Positions 21,022 to 28,685 of a DNA stretch of 38,920 bases are shown one piece after another. The stretch is from contig NZ_KB905955.1 in assembly GCF_000381125.1 (NCBI RefSeq), positions 1 to 38,920 of the forward strand. Reading direction: 5' to 3'. The notes under the pieces were generated by a model, which was not told the origin of the DNA, made no database searches, and saw only the letters and a list, made by a program, of their open reading frames with translations. Each line of letters starts with the position of its first letter. Within the stretch, counting starts at the first letter, position 1. The DNA comes from Caldimonas manganoxidans ATCC BAA-369 (GTDB lineage Bacteria > Pseudomonadota > Gammaproteobacteria > Burkholderiales > Burkholderiaceae_C). Both the position numbers and the translations under genes were made by a program.

Positions 21022-23768
21022 GGCTTGGTGAGGAAGACATCCACGCCAGCGTCTTCGGCGCTGCGCACATGCTTGGGGGTGGCGCGCGAGGTGAGCATGA
21101 CCACCGGCAGGGTCTTCCATAGGCGCGATTCGCGCAGACGGCGGGTCAGCTCCAGGCCGTCGAGATTGGGCATTTCCAGGTCGGTGAGCACGACGTCGGC
21201 CTGGCGACGGATCAGCGCATCGAGTGCCTCGAAGCCGTCGCGCGCCGTGGTGACTTCATAGCCCGCATCGCCGAGGAGCTGGGCCAGGGTCTGGCGCACC
21301 GACAGGGCATCGTCGACCACCAACACATGCTTGCGTTGGACCTGCATGCGCCGACGCAGGCGCTCGGCGGCCTGGCGGCGCACGGGGGATGCGTACGCTC
21401 GCTCCAGGGCTTCGAGGTCGAGCAGGAACACGAGCCGGCCGTCGGCGCGAAACGCGCCGCCGGCCACGCCGCGCAAACGGCGCAAGTAGCGCCCGATGTC
21501 TTGCAGGATGAGTTCACGCGAGTCGAGGATGCGGTCCACTTCGAGCGCGAGGTCGCGTCCGCCCACGCGCGCCAGCACCACCGCAGGGGTCGCGACGGTG
21601 GACTCCGGCGGCGGCAGGCCCAGCCAGGCACCGAGCCGTTGGTAGGGGTACAGGCGCTGCGCATGGCGGAACTGCGTGCCTTGGGGGCCGACGACGACTT
21701 GCCCTTGGCCCGGGGCCAGCGCCAAGCTCAGGCCCTCGCTGGGCAGGGCATAGACCTGACCGCTGACTTCGACCATCAGCGCGTGTTGCAGTCCGGTGGT
21801 GGCCGGCACCGTGAGCACGAAGCGGCTGCCCGAGCCCGGGCGGCTGTCGATGTCGATGCGGCCTTTCATCGATCGCAGGCGGTCGGCCACCACGTCCAGG
21901 CCGACGCCGCGACCGGAGATCTCGCTGACTTCGCTGCGGGTGGAAAAGCCGGGCAACAGGATGAGCCGGACCAACTCGGCTTCGGTGATGGGATCGTCGC
22001 GGCGCAGCAGCTCCAGTTCCAGCGCGCGGGCATGGATGGCCGCCAGATCCAGGCCACGGCCGTCGTCCTGGCACTCGACGGTGACGGTGCGGCTGTCACG
22101 TGCAAAGCGCAGCCACACGGTGCCGCAGGGCGGCTTGCCCGCGGCCAGGCGGTCGGCGCTGGGCTCGATGCCGTGGTCGACCGCATTGCGCAGCAGGTGC
22201 AGCAAGGGCTCCGTCAGGCGGTCCAGCACCTCGGTGTCCAGCGGCACGTCGTCACCCTCGATGCGCAGCTCGACTTCTTTGCCGGTGAGGCGTGCGGTTT
22301 GCGCCACGTTGCGCTTCAGCCGCGCGACGATCTGACGCACGGGCACCAGGCGTGCGCCGATCAGCTCGCGATGCTGCTCGACGAGCTCGTGCCCCTGCTT
22401 GCGCAGGGCCTGTACGGCGGCTTGGACCTGGGCACGCGCGGCGCGGGTGTGTTCGGCCTCGTCGGCCAGCGTTTCCGTGGTGAAACGCACGAGTGATTGC
22501 AGTTCGTTGTAGCGGTCCAGCTCCAGGCTGTCGAAGCCCGCGGCCTGGCTGGATGCCGCTGGCGACTGGGCGTGCACCTGTCGGTCGATGGCCAGCTCGA
22601 GGTCGCGCAGGCGGTCTTGCAGCGCGCGCTGGGCCCGCTCGATCTGCGCCAGCCGGTCTTCGACCTGACGCACCATGTCCTCAGCGCGGCCCTGGTGCAC
22701 CAAGGCTTGGGCGGCTCGCCGCACCAGGCGGTCCAGCCGCTCGGCGGGGATGCGCAGCGTGGCGCGCACCGTCTCGTCTGGCGTGGGCACGTGGAGGGCC
22801 GGCGCGGCCGGCGGGCCACCGGGGGCCGCAGGGGGAGCCAGCGGGATGGGCTGGGTCGGCTCGGCCAGGGCCTCGGCGCAGCCGTCGTGGAGCGCCTGCA
22901 CCCAGCGTTCCAACCGCTCCAGGCAGTGTGGCGCGTCCAGTGGCGGGTCTTCTTCGCCACGCAGGGCGTAGACCATCTGGTCCAGGCAGGCGACGGCCTG
23001 CTCCAGGTCGCGCGCCACGGCGTGGGGCAAGCAGCCTTCTTGCTGGACGGCATGGTCCAGCACGTCCTCGATGCGGTGCGCCAGCCGCCCGATGCCGCGG
23101 ATGCCGATGATGTGGCCACTGCCTTTGAGCGTGTGGGCGACGCGCCGGGCTTCGTGCAGGCAGGCCGCATCGGCGCGGCCGGCGGTCAAGGCGCGCACGG
23201 CCTCGGCCAGCGTGGCCACTTGGCCCGGGGCGTCGTCGAGAAACGCTTCGTACAGCGCGGCGTCCACGTCGGCGGGCACTTCGAGCGACATTGCATCGGC
23301 ATCGGGGTCGTGCGGCACGGGCGCGGCGAGCGCGTCCACGCCCGCGTCCGCGGGGCGGTGGAGCAGCGCCTCGCGCAGGGCTTGCAGCGAGTCCGGCGGC
23401 AGCCCCAACGGTCCGCTGCGCAGAAAGTCGATCAGCGCCTGGGTGGCTGTCGTGCTGGCCGGCTGATCGAGGTAGTCCTGCACCGGCGGCTGCCACTGTG
23501 CCAGCCAGCCCAGGGCGGTTTGACGGTCGAGCCGGTCCAGGGTGGCCAGGGTGCTGATGCCATCGCGCAGCAGCTCCAACACCGCGGCCAGTCCGTCCAG
23601 GCCGACGACGCGGCAGGCTTGGTTCAAGCGGTCGAACAGCGTGGCTGCCTCGGCCGCCGCAGCCGCATCGTCCGGGTTGCTGAGCCAGCGCAGCAAGGCG
23701 TCGTCGACGTCGGGGGCCGCCAGCGCGAATTCCTCGCGCAGCACCTCGAGCAAGTCGTCGGTCTTCAT
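20964..23768 (-). CDS. Hybrid CheA-type histidine kinase with receiver (Pil-Chp-like)
   Basis: A 934-aa soluble kinase. Residues 1-130 look like a degenerate Hpt bundle without the phosphorylatable histidine (LFDRLNQACRVVGLDGLA). A true Hpt follows with H212 in VAHTLKGSGHIIGIRG. A Pro/Ala linker leads to a dimerisation region, an HATPase domain (N-box N528 in LLRNAVDHG, DDGRGLD, GRGVGLDVV), a CheW-like domain and a C-terminal receiver with D863 (VLTDLEMPNLDG) and TKPYEE. This resembles ChpA/PilL kinases of twitching-motility systems, but is much shorter than Pseudomonas ChpA. The ATG at 23768 is 7 bp after the receptor gene. The kinase should autophosphorylate at H212 and pass phosphate to its own receiver or to the response regulator at 25815-26714. 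Confidence 0.92.
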   Translation of the reverse strand: MKTDDLLEVLREEFALAAPDVDDALLRWLSNPDDAAAAAEAATLFDRLNQACRVVGLDGLAAVLELLRDGISTLATLDRLDRQTALGWLAQWQPPVQDYLDQPASTTATQALIDFLRSGPLGLPPDSLQALREALLHRPADAGVDALAAPVPHDPDADAMSLEVPADVDAALYEAFLDDAPGQVATLAEAVRALTAGRADAACLHEARRVAHTLKGSGHIIGIRGIGRLAHRIEDVLDHAVQQEGCLPHAVARDLEQAVACLDQMVYALRGEEDPPLDAPHCLERLERWVQALHDGCAEALAEPTQPIPLAPPAAPGGPPAAPALHVPTPDETVRATLRIPAERLDRLVRRAAQALVHQGRAEDMVRQVEDRLAQIERAQRALQDRLRDLELAIDRQVHAQSPAASSQAAGFDSLELDRYNELQSLVRFTTETLADEAEHTRAARAQVQAAVQALRKQGHELVEQHRELIGARLVPVRQIVARLKRNVAQTARLTGKEVELRIEGDDVPLDTEVLDRLTEPLLHLLRNAVDHGIEPSADRLAAGKPPCGTVWLRFARDSRTVTVECQDDGRGLDLAAIHARALELELLRRDDPITEAELVRLILLPGFSTRSEVSEISGRGVGLDVVADRLRSMKGRIDIDSRPGSGSRFVLTVPATTGLQHALMVEVSGQVYALPSEGLSLALAPGQGQVVVGPQGTQFRHAQRLYPYQRLGAWLGLPPPESTVATPAVVLARVGGRDLALEVDRILDSRELILQDIGRYLRRLRGVAGGAFRADGRLVFLLDLEALERAYASPVRRQAAERLRRRMQVQRKHVLVVDDALSVRQTLAQLLGDAGYEVTTARDGFEALDALIRRQADVVLTDLEMPNLDGLELTRRLRESRLWKTLPVVMLTSRATPKHVRSAEDAGVDVFLTKPYEEAELLAEVRRLAFAAG

Positions 23769-23775
23769 GGGGGGC

Positions 23776-25137
23776 TCAGGGGTGTTGCGCAGGTGGCAAT
23801 CGGAACTGTCCGACGGCTTCGGACAGGCGTCGGGCGTAGTCGACCAGGGTGGCCGTCGATTCGGTTTGCTGTTCGATGGCCAAGATGGTTTGGGCCGATC
23901 CGCGGTCGAGCTGCTCCACCGACAGGCGCAGCTCTTGGGCCAGCGTGCTTTGGGCCTGCGAGAACGCGGCGATTTGCTGCACCAGGCTCACCAGCTGGGC
24001 CGTGGTTTGCCGCGTTTGCGCCATTTGCGCGCCGGCTTGGCGGGCTTGTTCGGACTGGCGCACCACTTCGGCGATGAGGCGGTTCATCGTGAGCAAGGTG
24101 TCGCCCGTCTCGACCTGGATGCTTTGCACGAGCTGGGCGATTTGCGCCGTGGCTGCCCGCGCGGATTCGGACAGGCGCTGCACTTCTTCGGCCACCACCA
24201 CGAAGCTGCGTCCGGCTTCGCCTGCGTTGCTGGCTTGCATCGAGGCATTGAGCGAGAGGACGTGGGTGCGCTCGGCAATCGCATGGATGAGGTTGACGAT
24301 GGTGGAGATCTCTTGGCTGCGCTCGCCCAAGCGCTTGAAGCGCTTTTCGGTCTCGGCCATGGTGCCGCGCAGCGCTTCCATGCCACGCACCGTGGCGTCC
24401 ACCGCATGCAGGGCAGCGTCGGTGGCGGCACTGGCCAGCTCGGCGGCTTCGCTGGAGGAGGTGGACAGCGCAGCCATCTGGGCGAGCTGGTAGGTGGCTT
24501 GGCCGAGATGGGCGGCCATGCCCTCCAGCGCGGCGCGTTCTTGTTGGGCGGTTTCATCCACGCGCAGCGCTTGCTCCCCGACGAATTCGCAGGCGCTGCG
24601 CACTTGATCGGCGATGTCTTGCACTTCTTGCAGGGTGCGGCTGGTTTCTTCGCCGAGTTGATTGATCGAGGCCGACAGGGTGCCGATGATGTCCTCGGTC
24701 ACCTCCGCACGGGCGGTGAGGTCTTTGTTCGACATCTGGAACACCGTGTGCAGCAGGCCCACGACCGAGCGATTGAGACTTTCGTTTTCCTGCGCGATGC
24801 GCTGCAGGCGTTGGCCCCGCTCATCGAGCACGCGGTCCAGTGCGGCGCCCAGAGCGCCCCATTCGTCATGGCGCTGCAGCCGGGCGCGGATCTGGGTGTC
24901 GCCGCCAGCGGCGCGCTCCAGGGTGTGGCGCAGCTGGTGCAAGGGCGCTTGCCAGCGCCGACCGAGCTGCGCCATCAGCAGTGCGCCCAGCAACGCGGCC
25001 AGCCCGAGGGCGAGCACCAGGGGCCAGGGCATGCCTTGCCCGGGCGGGGGCGCCCAATGCAGGGCCGCCCAGGCCGACACCCCGCCCAGCACGGCGGTGA
25101 GGGCTCCGCCCAGCAGCAGCTTCAGGCTCAAGTTCAC
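23776..25137 (-). CDS. Methyl-accepting chemotaxis protein, PilJ-like, without sensor domain
   Basis: A 453-aa receptor with two hydrophobic helices near the N-terminus (about residues 5-27 and 38-60), separated by only about ten residues (PPPGQGMP), so there is almost no periplasmic domain. A HAMP-like segment follows (RRWQAPLHQLRHTLERAAGG), then a long signalling coiled coil. The tip motif SLNASMQASNAGEAGRSFVV (about 290-315) and VAEEVQRLSESAR resemble PilJ more than Tar-type receptors. It probably senses through the membrane or cytoplasm, or via a partner protein. It lies 39 bp after the cheW-like gene and 7 bp before the cheA-like gene. Confidence 0.9.
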   Translation of the reverse strand: MNLSLKLLLGGALTAVLGGVSAWAALHWAPPPGQGMPWPLVLALGLAALLGALLMAQLGRRWQAPLHQLRHTLERAAGGDTQIRARLQRHDEWGALGAALDRVLDERGQRLQRIAQENESLNRSVVGLLHTVFQMSNKDLTARAEVTEDIIGTLSASINQLGEETSRTLQEVQDIADQVRSACEFVGEQALRVDETAQQERAALEGMAAHLGQATYQLAQMAALSTSSSEAAELASAATDAALHAVDATVRGMEALRGTMAETEKRFKRLGERSQEISTIVNLIHAIAERTHVLSLNASMQASNAGEAGRSFVVVAEEVQRLSESARAATAQIAQLVQSIQVETGDTLLTMNRLIAEVVRQSEQARQAGAQMAQTRQTTAQLVSLVQQIAAFSQAQSTLAQELRLSVEQLDRGSAQTILAIEQQTESTATLVDYARRLSEAVGQFRLPPAQHP

Positions 25138-25176
25138 ACGAGGCTCCTGAGTGAGTCCATCACGCGCAGGTCGGCT

Positions 25177-25653
25177 TCACGCCAGACTGAGCTCGGCCGC
25201 CCAGGCTTCGAGCAGGGCCGCCGCGTCGATCACCGCCCAGGGCTGCCCTTGGGCATCGACGGCGGCGCCGCGCACGAACTCGGCCAGGGCCGGCGGCACC
25301 CCGGGGGCGGCGCCGGCGACAGGGTGCACCGGGGTGGGCAGACCGCGGAAGATCAGGCCGGCCACCTGGTCACCGTCGCCCCCCAGGAGCATCCGGCTGC
25401 CGGGGCCGGTGGGCGTGCCTTGCGCCGGATCCAGCCAGCGCAGCAGGTCGAACACCGGCACGACCGAGCCGTCCACGTTGGCCGCACCCAACAACCAGGC
25501 CGGCGCGTGCGGCACCTCCGACAGCTCGATGTCTTCGACGAACGTGCGCGCCCAGCTGTAGGGAAAGGCCAGCGCCCAAGGGCCGCAGCGCAGGCCCTGG
25601 GCCTGGGCGGGGGCAGTCGCGTGGCGGGAGGGAAGGTCGGCGGGCGGGCTCAC
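25177..25653 (-). CDS. CheW-like coupling protein (PilI-like)
   Basis: A 158-aa protein with a diverged CheW domain: FVEDIELSEVPHAPAWLLGAANVDGSVVPVFDLLRWL corresponds to the CheW core in which a GxxNxRG turn precedes PV-DL. CheW couples receptors to the CheA kinase in the signalling array. The start is a GTG at 25653; no in-frame ATG lies upstream, and the ribosome site is weak. The likely promoter (25677-25706) would give a leader of only about 17 bases. It is the first gene of a three-gene unit with the receptor and kinase. Confidence 0.83.
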   Translation of the reverse strand: MSPPADLPSRHATAPAQAQGLRCGPWALAFPYSWARTFVEDIELSEVPHAPAWLLGAANVDGSVVPVFDLLRWLDPAQGTPTGPGSRMLLGGDGDQVAGLIFRGLPTPVHPVAGAAPGVPPALAEFVRGAAVDAQGQPWAVIDAAALLEAWAAELSLA

Positions 25654-25676
25654 GTCGAAGGCATCGGTGTCGGGCT

Positions 25677-25706
25677 AGTGTAGAGGCGCATCGGCTTCGA
25701 AAGAAA
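25677..25706 (-). promoter_or_regulatory. Candidate promoter of the cheW-receptor-cheA unit
   Basis: On the minus strand TTTCTT (forward 25701-25706) and TACACT (25677-25682) are separated by 18 bp, within sigma-70 limits. The predicted start is near 25670, about 17 bases before the GTG. This would let the three-gene unit be expressed separately from the response regulator, which ends 109 bp upstream of the promoter. Confidence 0.4.
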
Positions 25707-25795
25707 GCCCGGCCTGCCCGGTGCGGCGCCGACACGGGGGGAGACCGACGGCGTTGGCGGTTCGTCGGCGGCTGTCGGTGGTCCGTGGGCGGTGA

Positions 25796-25823
25796 GTTGG
25801 CAGTCAGTTGGCAGTCAGTTGGC
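25796..25823. repeat. 11-bp tandem repeat at the response-regulator stop
   Basis: GTTGGCAGTCA occurs twice in succession (25796-25806, 25807-25817) with a third partial copy GTTGGC (25818-25823). The third copy and the end of the second contain the last Asn codon and TGA stop of the response regulator (minus strand), so the extra copies follow the stop and duplicate it. Confidence 0.75.
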
Positions 25824-26714
25824 GGCGGTGTTCTCGAACCCCCGCTGGAAGGCCGCGTCATAGCGGCTGATGACCCGCACCAGTTCGTCCTCGGACAGCG
25901 GTTTGGTCAGGTAGGCATCGCAGCCGGCCAGGGTGCCACGGATGCGATCGACCGGCCCGGCGCGGCTGGTGAGCATCACCACCACCGGCACGCGGCGTCC
26001 CGGCGACGGGGGCTTGCGTTTGATGGCCTTGCAGGTCTGGTAGCCATCCATCCCGGTCATCATCACGTCGAGGAAGACGAATTCGAACTGTTGTTGGGCG
26101 ATGCGCTGCAGCGCCTCCTCGCCGCTGCGCGCCAGATGGACCTTGAAGCCGAAGCGCTTCAGGCGCGCTTGCATGAAGCGCAGCGCGATGTCGGAGTCGT
26201 CCACCACGAGGATGTGATCGAAGCGCTCGTCCCCATCGACGGTGACGGAATTGGAGAAATCACTGCTGCCGGAAAAATCAGGCCGGCTGGGTGACATGGC
26301 GCGGGCGCGGCCCGAGGCGGCCGCCGGCATGGCCTCCAGTGCCAAGGGGGCGGCTGCGGTCGGGCGAGAGGGGGCTGCGGACAGGGCCGAGCGCTGCGGC
26401 GCGGCACCGGGCTGGCTCATTTCGTCCAGCATGCGCAGCACGTTCATCAGATTGATCGGCCGTGGCAAGCGGCCCAGTCCGGCGCCCACGTCGTGCGCGC
26501 CGATGAACAAGCAGCGTGGCAGCCGGCCGGCCTCGCGCACGGCCGACACCGCCGCCGGCTGGTCGGCGTCGGCGATCACCAAGTCGGCGCTGCGCAAGTC
26601 CTCGACCAAGTCGTAGGCCGGCTGGCGTCGGGCGGCCAAGCGGAAGAACGACTGAAAGGTGGAGCGTTCGAAGGCGCTGAAGCCTTGGAGGGCCACCCGA
26701 TATCGCATGCTCAT
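25815..26714 (-). CDS. Response regulator with extra N-terminal domain (PilG/PilH-like)
   Basis: A 299-aa protein. The C-terminal receiver (about residues 166-292) is canonical: VVDDSD acidic pocket, phospho-acceptor D216 in EFVFLDVMMTGMDG, the T/S switch in MLTSRAG and K in AYLTKPLSE. The N-terminal 105 residues (MSMRYRVALQGFSAFERSTF, then ADLVIADADQPAAVSAVREA) look like a degenerate receiver-like fold without the aspartate site. A Pro/Ala/Ser linker joins the two. There is no DNA-binding output domain. The ATG at 26714 is favoured by an AGGAG element about nine bases upstream. It is upstream of the cheW-receptor-cheA unit on the same strand, so it is the likely phosphate target of that kinase. 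Confidence 0.87.
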   Translation of the reverse strand: MSMRYRVALQGFSAFERSTFQSFFRLAARRQPAYDLVEDLRSADLVIADADQPAAVSAVREAGRLPRCLFIGAHDVGAGLGRLPRPINLMNVLRMLDEMSQPGAAPQRSALSAAPSRPTAAAPLALEAMPAAASGRARAMSPSRPDFSGSSDFSNSVTVDGDERFDHILVVDDSDIALRFMQARLKRFGFKVHLARSGEEALQRIAQQQFEFVFLDVMMTGMDGYQTCKAIKRKPPSPGRRVPVVVMLTSRAGPVDRIRGTLAGCDAYLTKPLSEDELVRVISRYDAAFQRGFENTAAN

Positions 26715-26735
26715 GGGAACGAGGCTCCTGACGGC

Positions 26736-26769
26736 CGCCTCGGCGCCCCGGGCCGGGAGCGCCGAGGCG
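26736..26769. repeat. Perfect 11-bp inverted repeat upstream of the response regulator
   Basis: CGCCTCGGCGC (26736-26746) and GCGCCGAGGCG (26759-26769) are perfect complements around a 12-base GC-rich spacer. In the response-regulator transcript this would form a very stable hairpin 21 bases before the start codon, close to the AGGAG ribosome site. No T-run follows on either strand. It could be a leader hairpin, a transcription-stopping remnant or a palindromic operator. Confidence 0.55.
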
Positions 26770-26927
26770 CGGCTGCATGCGCCGATGTTCGGCCCCGCCT
26801 GTGGGGGCGTCAAGCCCGGAAACGTGGGGCGATAGGCTGGCGCAGGGGGGCGATGCGCCGGCCGTGCTTGGGCCCACGGCGGGCTCGGCGTACCATGTGC
26901 GGCTGGTTGACCCCGCTGAGTTGCGAC

Positions 26928-27431
26928 ATGACTTCGCCCCAGACCCGCAGCGTGTATGACTTCGAAGCCCAGGCCATCGACGGCCGCGTGGTGCGGCTGG
27001 CCGACTACCGCGGCAAGGTGCTGTTGATCGTCAATACGGCCAGCCGGTGCGGCTTCACGCCCCAATTCGCTGGGCTGGAGGCGCTGTGGCGCAAATATGC
27101 GGTTCGCGGCTTGGTGGTGCTGGGCTTTCCGAGCAATGAGTTCGGCGCTCAGGACCCGGGCAGCAACGAGGAGATCGCCAACTTTTGTCAGGTGAACTAT
27201 GGGGTGAGCTTTCCGATGATGAGCAAAATCAAGGTCAACGGTGCGCAGGCGCATCCGCTGTACCAATGGCTCACCGCCCAGGCGCCGGGCTTGCTGGGCA
27301 CCAAGGCGATCAAATGGAACTTCACCAAGTTCCTCGTCGATCGCCACGGCCAGGTGCTCAAGCGCTATGCGCCCACGGACCGGCCCGAGGCCATCGAGCG
27401 CGACATCGAGGCGGCGCTCGCGGCCGACTGA
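26928..27431 (+). CDS. Glutathione peroxidase, thioredoxin-dependent Cys type
   Basis: A 167-aa peroxidase reducing hydrogen and lipid peroxides. The catalytic tetrad is complete: C41 (TASRCGFT), Q75 (FGAQDPG), W130 and N131 (KWNFTKF). The active residue is cysteine, not selenocysteine. C87 ([13 protein letters not shown]) matches the resolving cysteine of thioredoxin-type enzymes such as yeast Gpx3. The cysteine usual in the FPCNQFG motif is Ser here (FPSNEFG). There is no signal peptide, so it is cytoplasmic. The ATG at 26928 starts just before the conserved SVYDFEAQ. It is divergent from the response regulator and 47 bp before the aminotransferase. Confidence 0.94.
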   Translation: MTSPQTRSVYDFEAQAIDGRVVRLADYRGKVLLIVNTASRCGFTPQFAGLEALWRKYAVRGLVVLGFPSNEFGAQDPGSNEEIANFCQVNYGVSFPMMSKIKVNGAQAHPLYQWLTAQAPGLLGTKAIKWNFTKFLVDRHGQVLKRYAPTDRPEAIERDIEAALAAD

Positions 27432-27478
27432 GGGGCAGGCGATCGATAATCCGGCCATCGCGCATCGAAGGAGCTCTC

Positions 27479-28675
27479 ATGTTTCAACACGTCGACCCTT
27501 ATGGCGGCGACCCCATCCTGACCCTGAACGAGAACTTCCAGAAGGACCCCCGGCCGGGCAAGATCAACCTGAGCATCGGGGTGTATTTCGACGACGACGG
27601 CCGTCTGCCGGTGATGCGCGCGGTGCGGCAGGCCGAAGCGGCCCTGCTGCAGGACATCGGGCCACGGCCGTACCAACCGATGGAAGGAGCGGCCAATTAC
27701 CGGCAAGCCGTGCAGCACTTGATCTTTGGCGCCGACCATGAAGCCGTCCGCAGCGCCCGCATTGCCACCATCCAGACCCTGGGCGGCTCCGGCGGGCTGA
27801 AGGTGGGGGCGGATTTTCTGAAGCGCTACTTCCCGCAGTCCGAGGTATGGGTCAGTGACCCCACGTGGGACAATCACCGCGCCATGTTCGAAGGTGCGGG
27901 CTTCACCGTCCACACCTATCCTTACTATGACGCGGCCAGCGGCGGCTTGCGCTTCGACGCGATGCTGGCGGCACTGCAGGACATGCCCGAGCGCAGCATC
28001 GTGCTGCTGCATGCCTGCTGCCACAACCCCACGGGCGTGGACCTCACGCGCCAGCAGTGGGCGCAGCTCATCCCGGTGATCCAGTCGCGCCGGCTCATTC
28101 CCTACGTGGACATTGCCTACCAGGGCTTTGGGGATGGCATCGAGGAGGATGCTCATGCCATTCGCGCGCTGACCGATGCGGGCGTGAGCTTCTTCTGCGC
28201 CAGTTCGTTTTCCAAGAGCTTTTCGCTGTACGGCGAGCGCTGCGGCGCGCTCAGCGTGGTCTGCCCCTCGGCACACGAGGCCGAGTTGGTGCTGGGTCAG
28301 CTCAAGGCGGCGATCCGTCGCAATTACTCCAGCCCACCCACACATGGCGGCCAGATCGTCGCGCGCGTGTTGCAAACGCCCGAGCTGCGCCAAGCCTGGG
28401 CCGAGGATCTCGACGCGATGCGCGCACGCATCCAGCAAATGCGCCGTCGCTTGCATGCGGTGCTGTCGGCCCAGCTGCCTGGGCGCAATGTCGATTACTT
28501 CCTCACCCAGCGCGGCATGTTCAGCTACACCGGTCTGAGCCCCGAGCAGGTGGACCGCTTGCGCGAGGAGCATGGGGTCTACCTGGTGCGCACTGGCCGC
28601 ATGTGCGTGGCCGGGCTGAACCAGCACAATGTCGAAGCCGTGGCCAAGGCCATGGCCGCCGTGTTGGCCCAGTGA
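27479..28675 (+). CDS. Aromatic/aspartate aminotransferase (TyrB/AspC family)
   Basis: A 398-aa fold-type I PLP enzyme transferring amino groups between aromatic or dicarboxylic amino acids and 2-oxo acids. The N-terminus [20 protein letters not shown], the [12 protein letters not shown] motif, [21 protein letters not shown], and the PLP lysine K246 in [15 protein letters not shown] define the class I-alpha aminotransferases. C-terminal [11 protein letters not shown] carries the substrate-carboxylate arginine. The ATG at 27479 follows AAGGAG. TyrB and AspC differ only subtly in sequence, so substrate preference is not certain. The ABC-permease gene starts 10 bp after the stop. Confidence 0.94.
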   Translation: MFQHVDPYGGDPILTLNENFQKDPRPGKINLSIGVYFDDDGRLPVMRAVRQAEAALLQDIGPRPYQPMEGAANYRQAVQHLIFGADHEAVRSARIATIQTLGGSGGLKVGADFLKRYFPQSEVWVSDPTWDNHRAMFEGAGFTVHTYPYYDAASGGLRFDAMLAALQDMPERSIVLLHACCHNPTGVDLTRQQWAQLIPVIQSRRLIPYVDIAYQGFGDGIEEDAHAIRALTDAGVSFFCASSFSKSFSLYGERCGALSVVCPSAHEAELVLGQLKAAIRRNYSSPPTHGGQIVARVLQTPELRQAWAEDLDAMRARIQQMRRRLHAVLSAQLPGRNVDYFLTQRGMFSYTGLSPEQVDRLREEHGVYLVRTGRMCVAGLNQHNVEAVAKAMAAVLAQ

Positions 28676-28685
28676 AGTCACGGCC

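Noticed and set aside
22497-24077. A 526-codon plus-strand frame opposite the CheA-like kinase
   Set aside because: It is an antisense shadow of a multi-domain kinase; no start signal or family match.
26928-27431. Possible selenocysteine in the glutathione peroxidase
   Set aside because: The active-site codon is TGC (Cys41), not TGA; no in-frame TGA is present.
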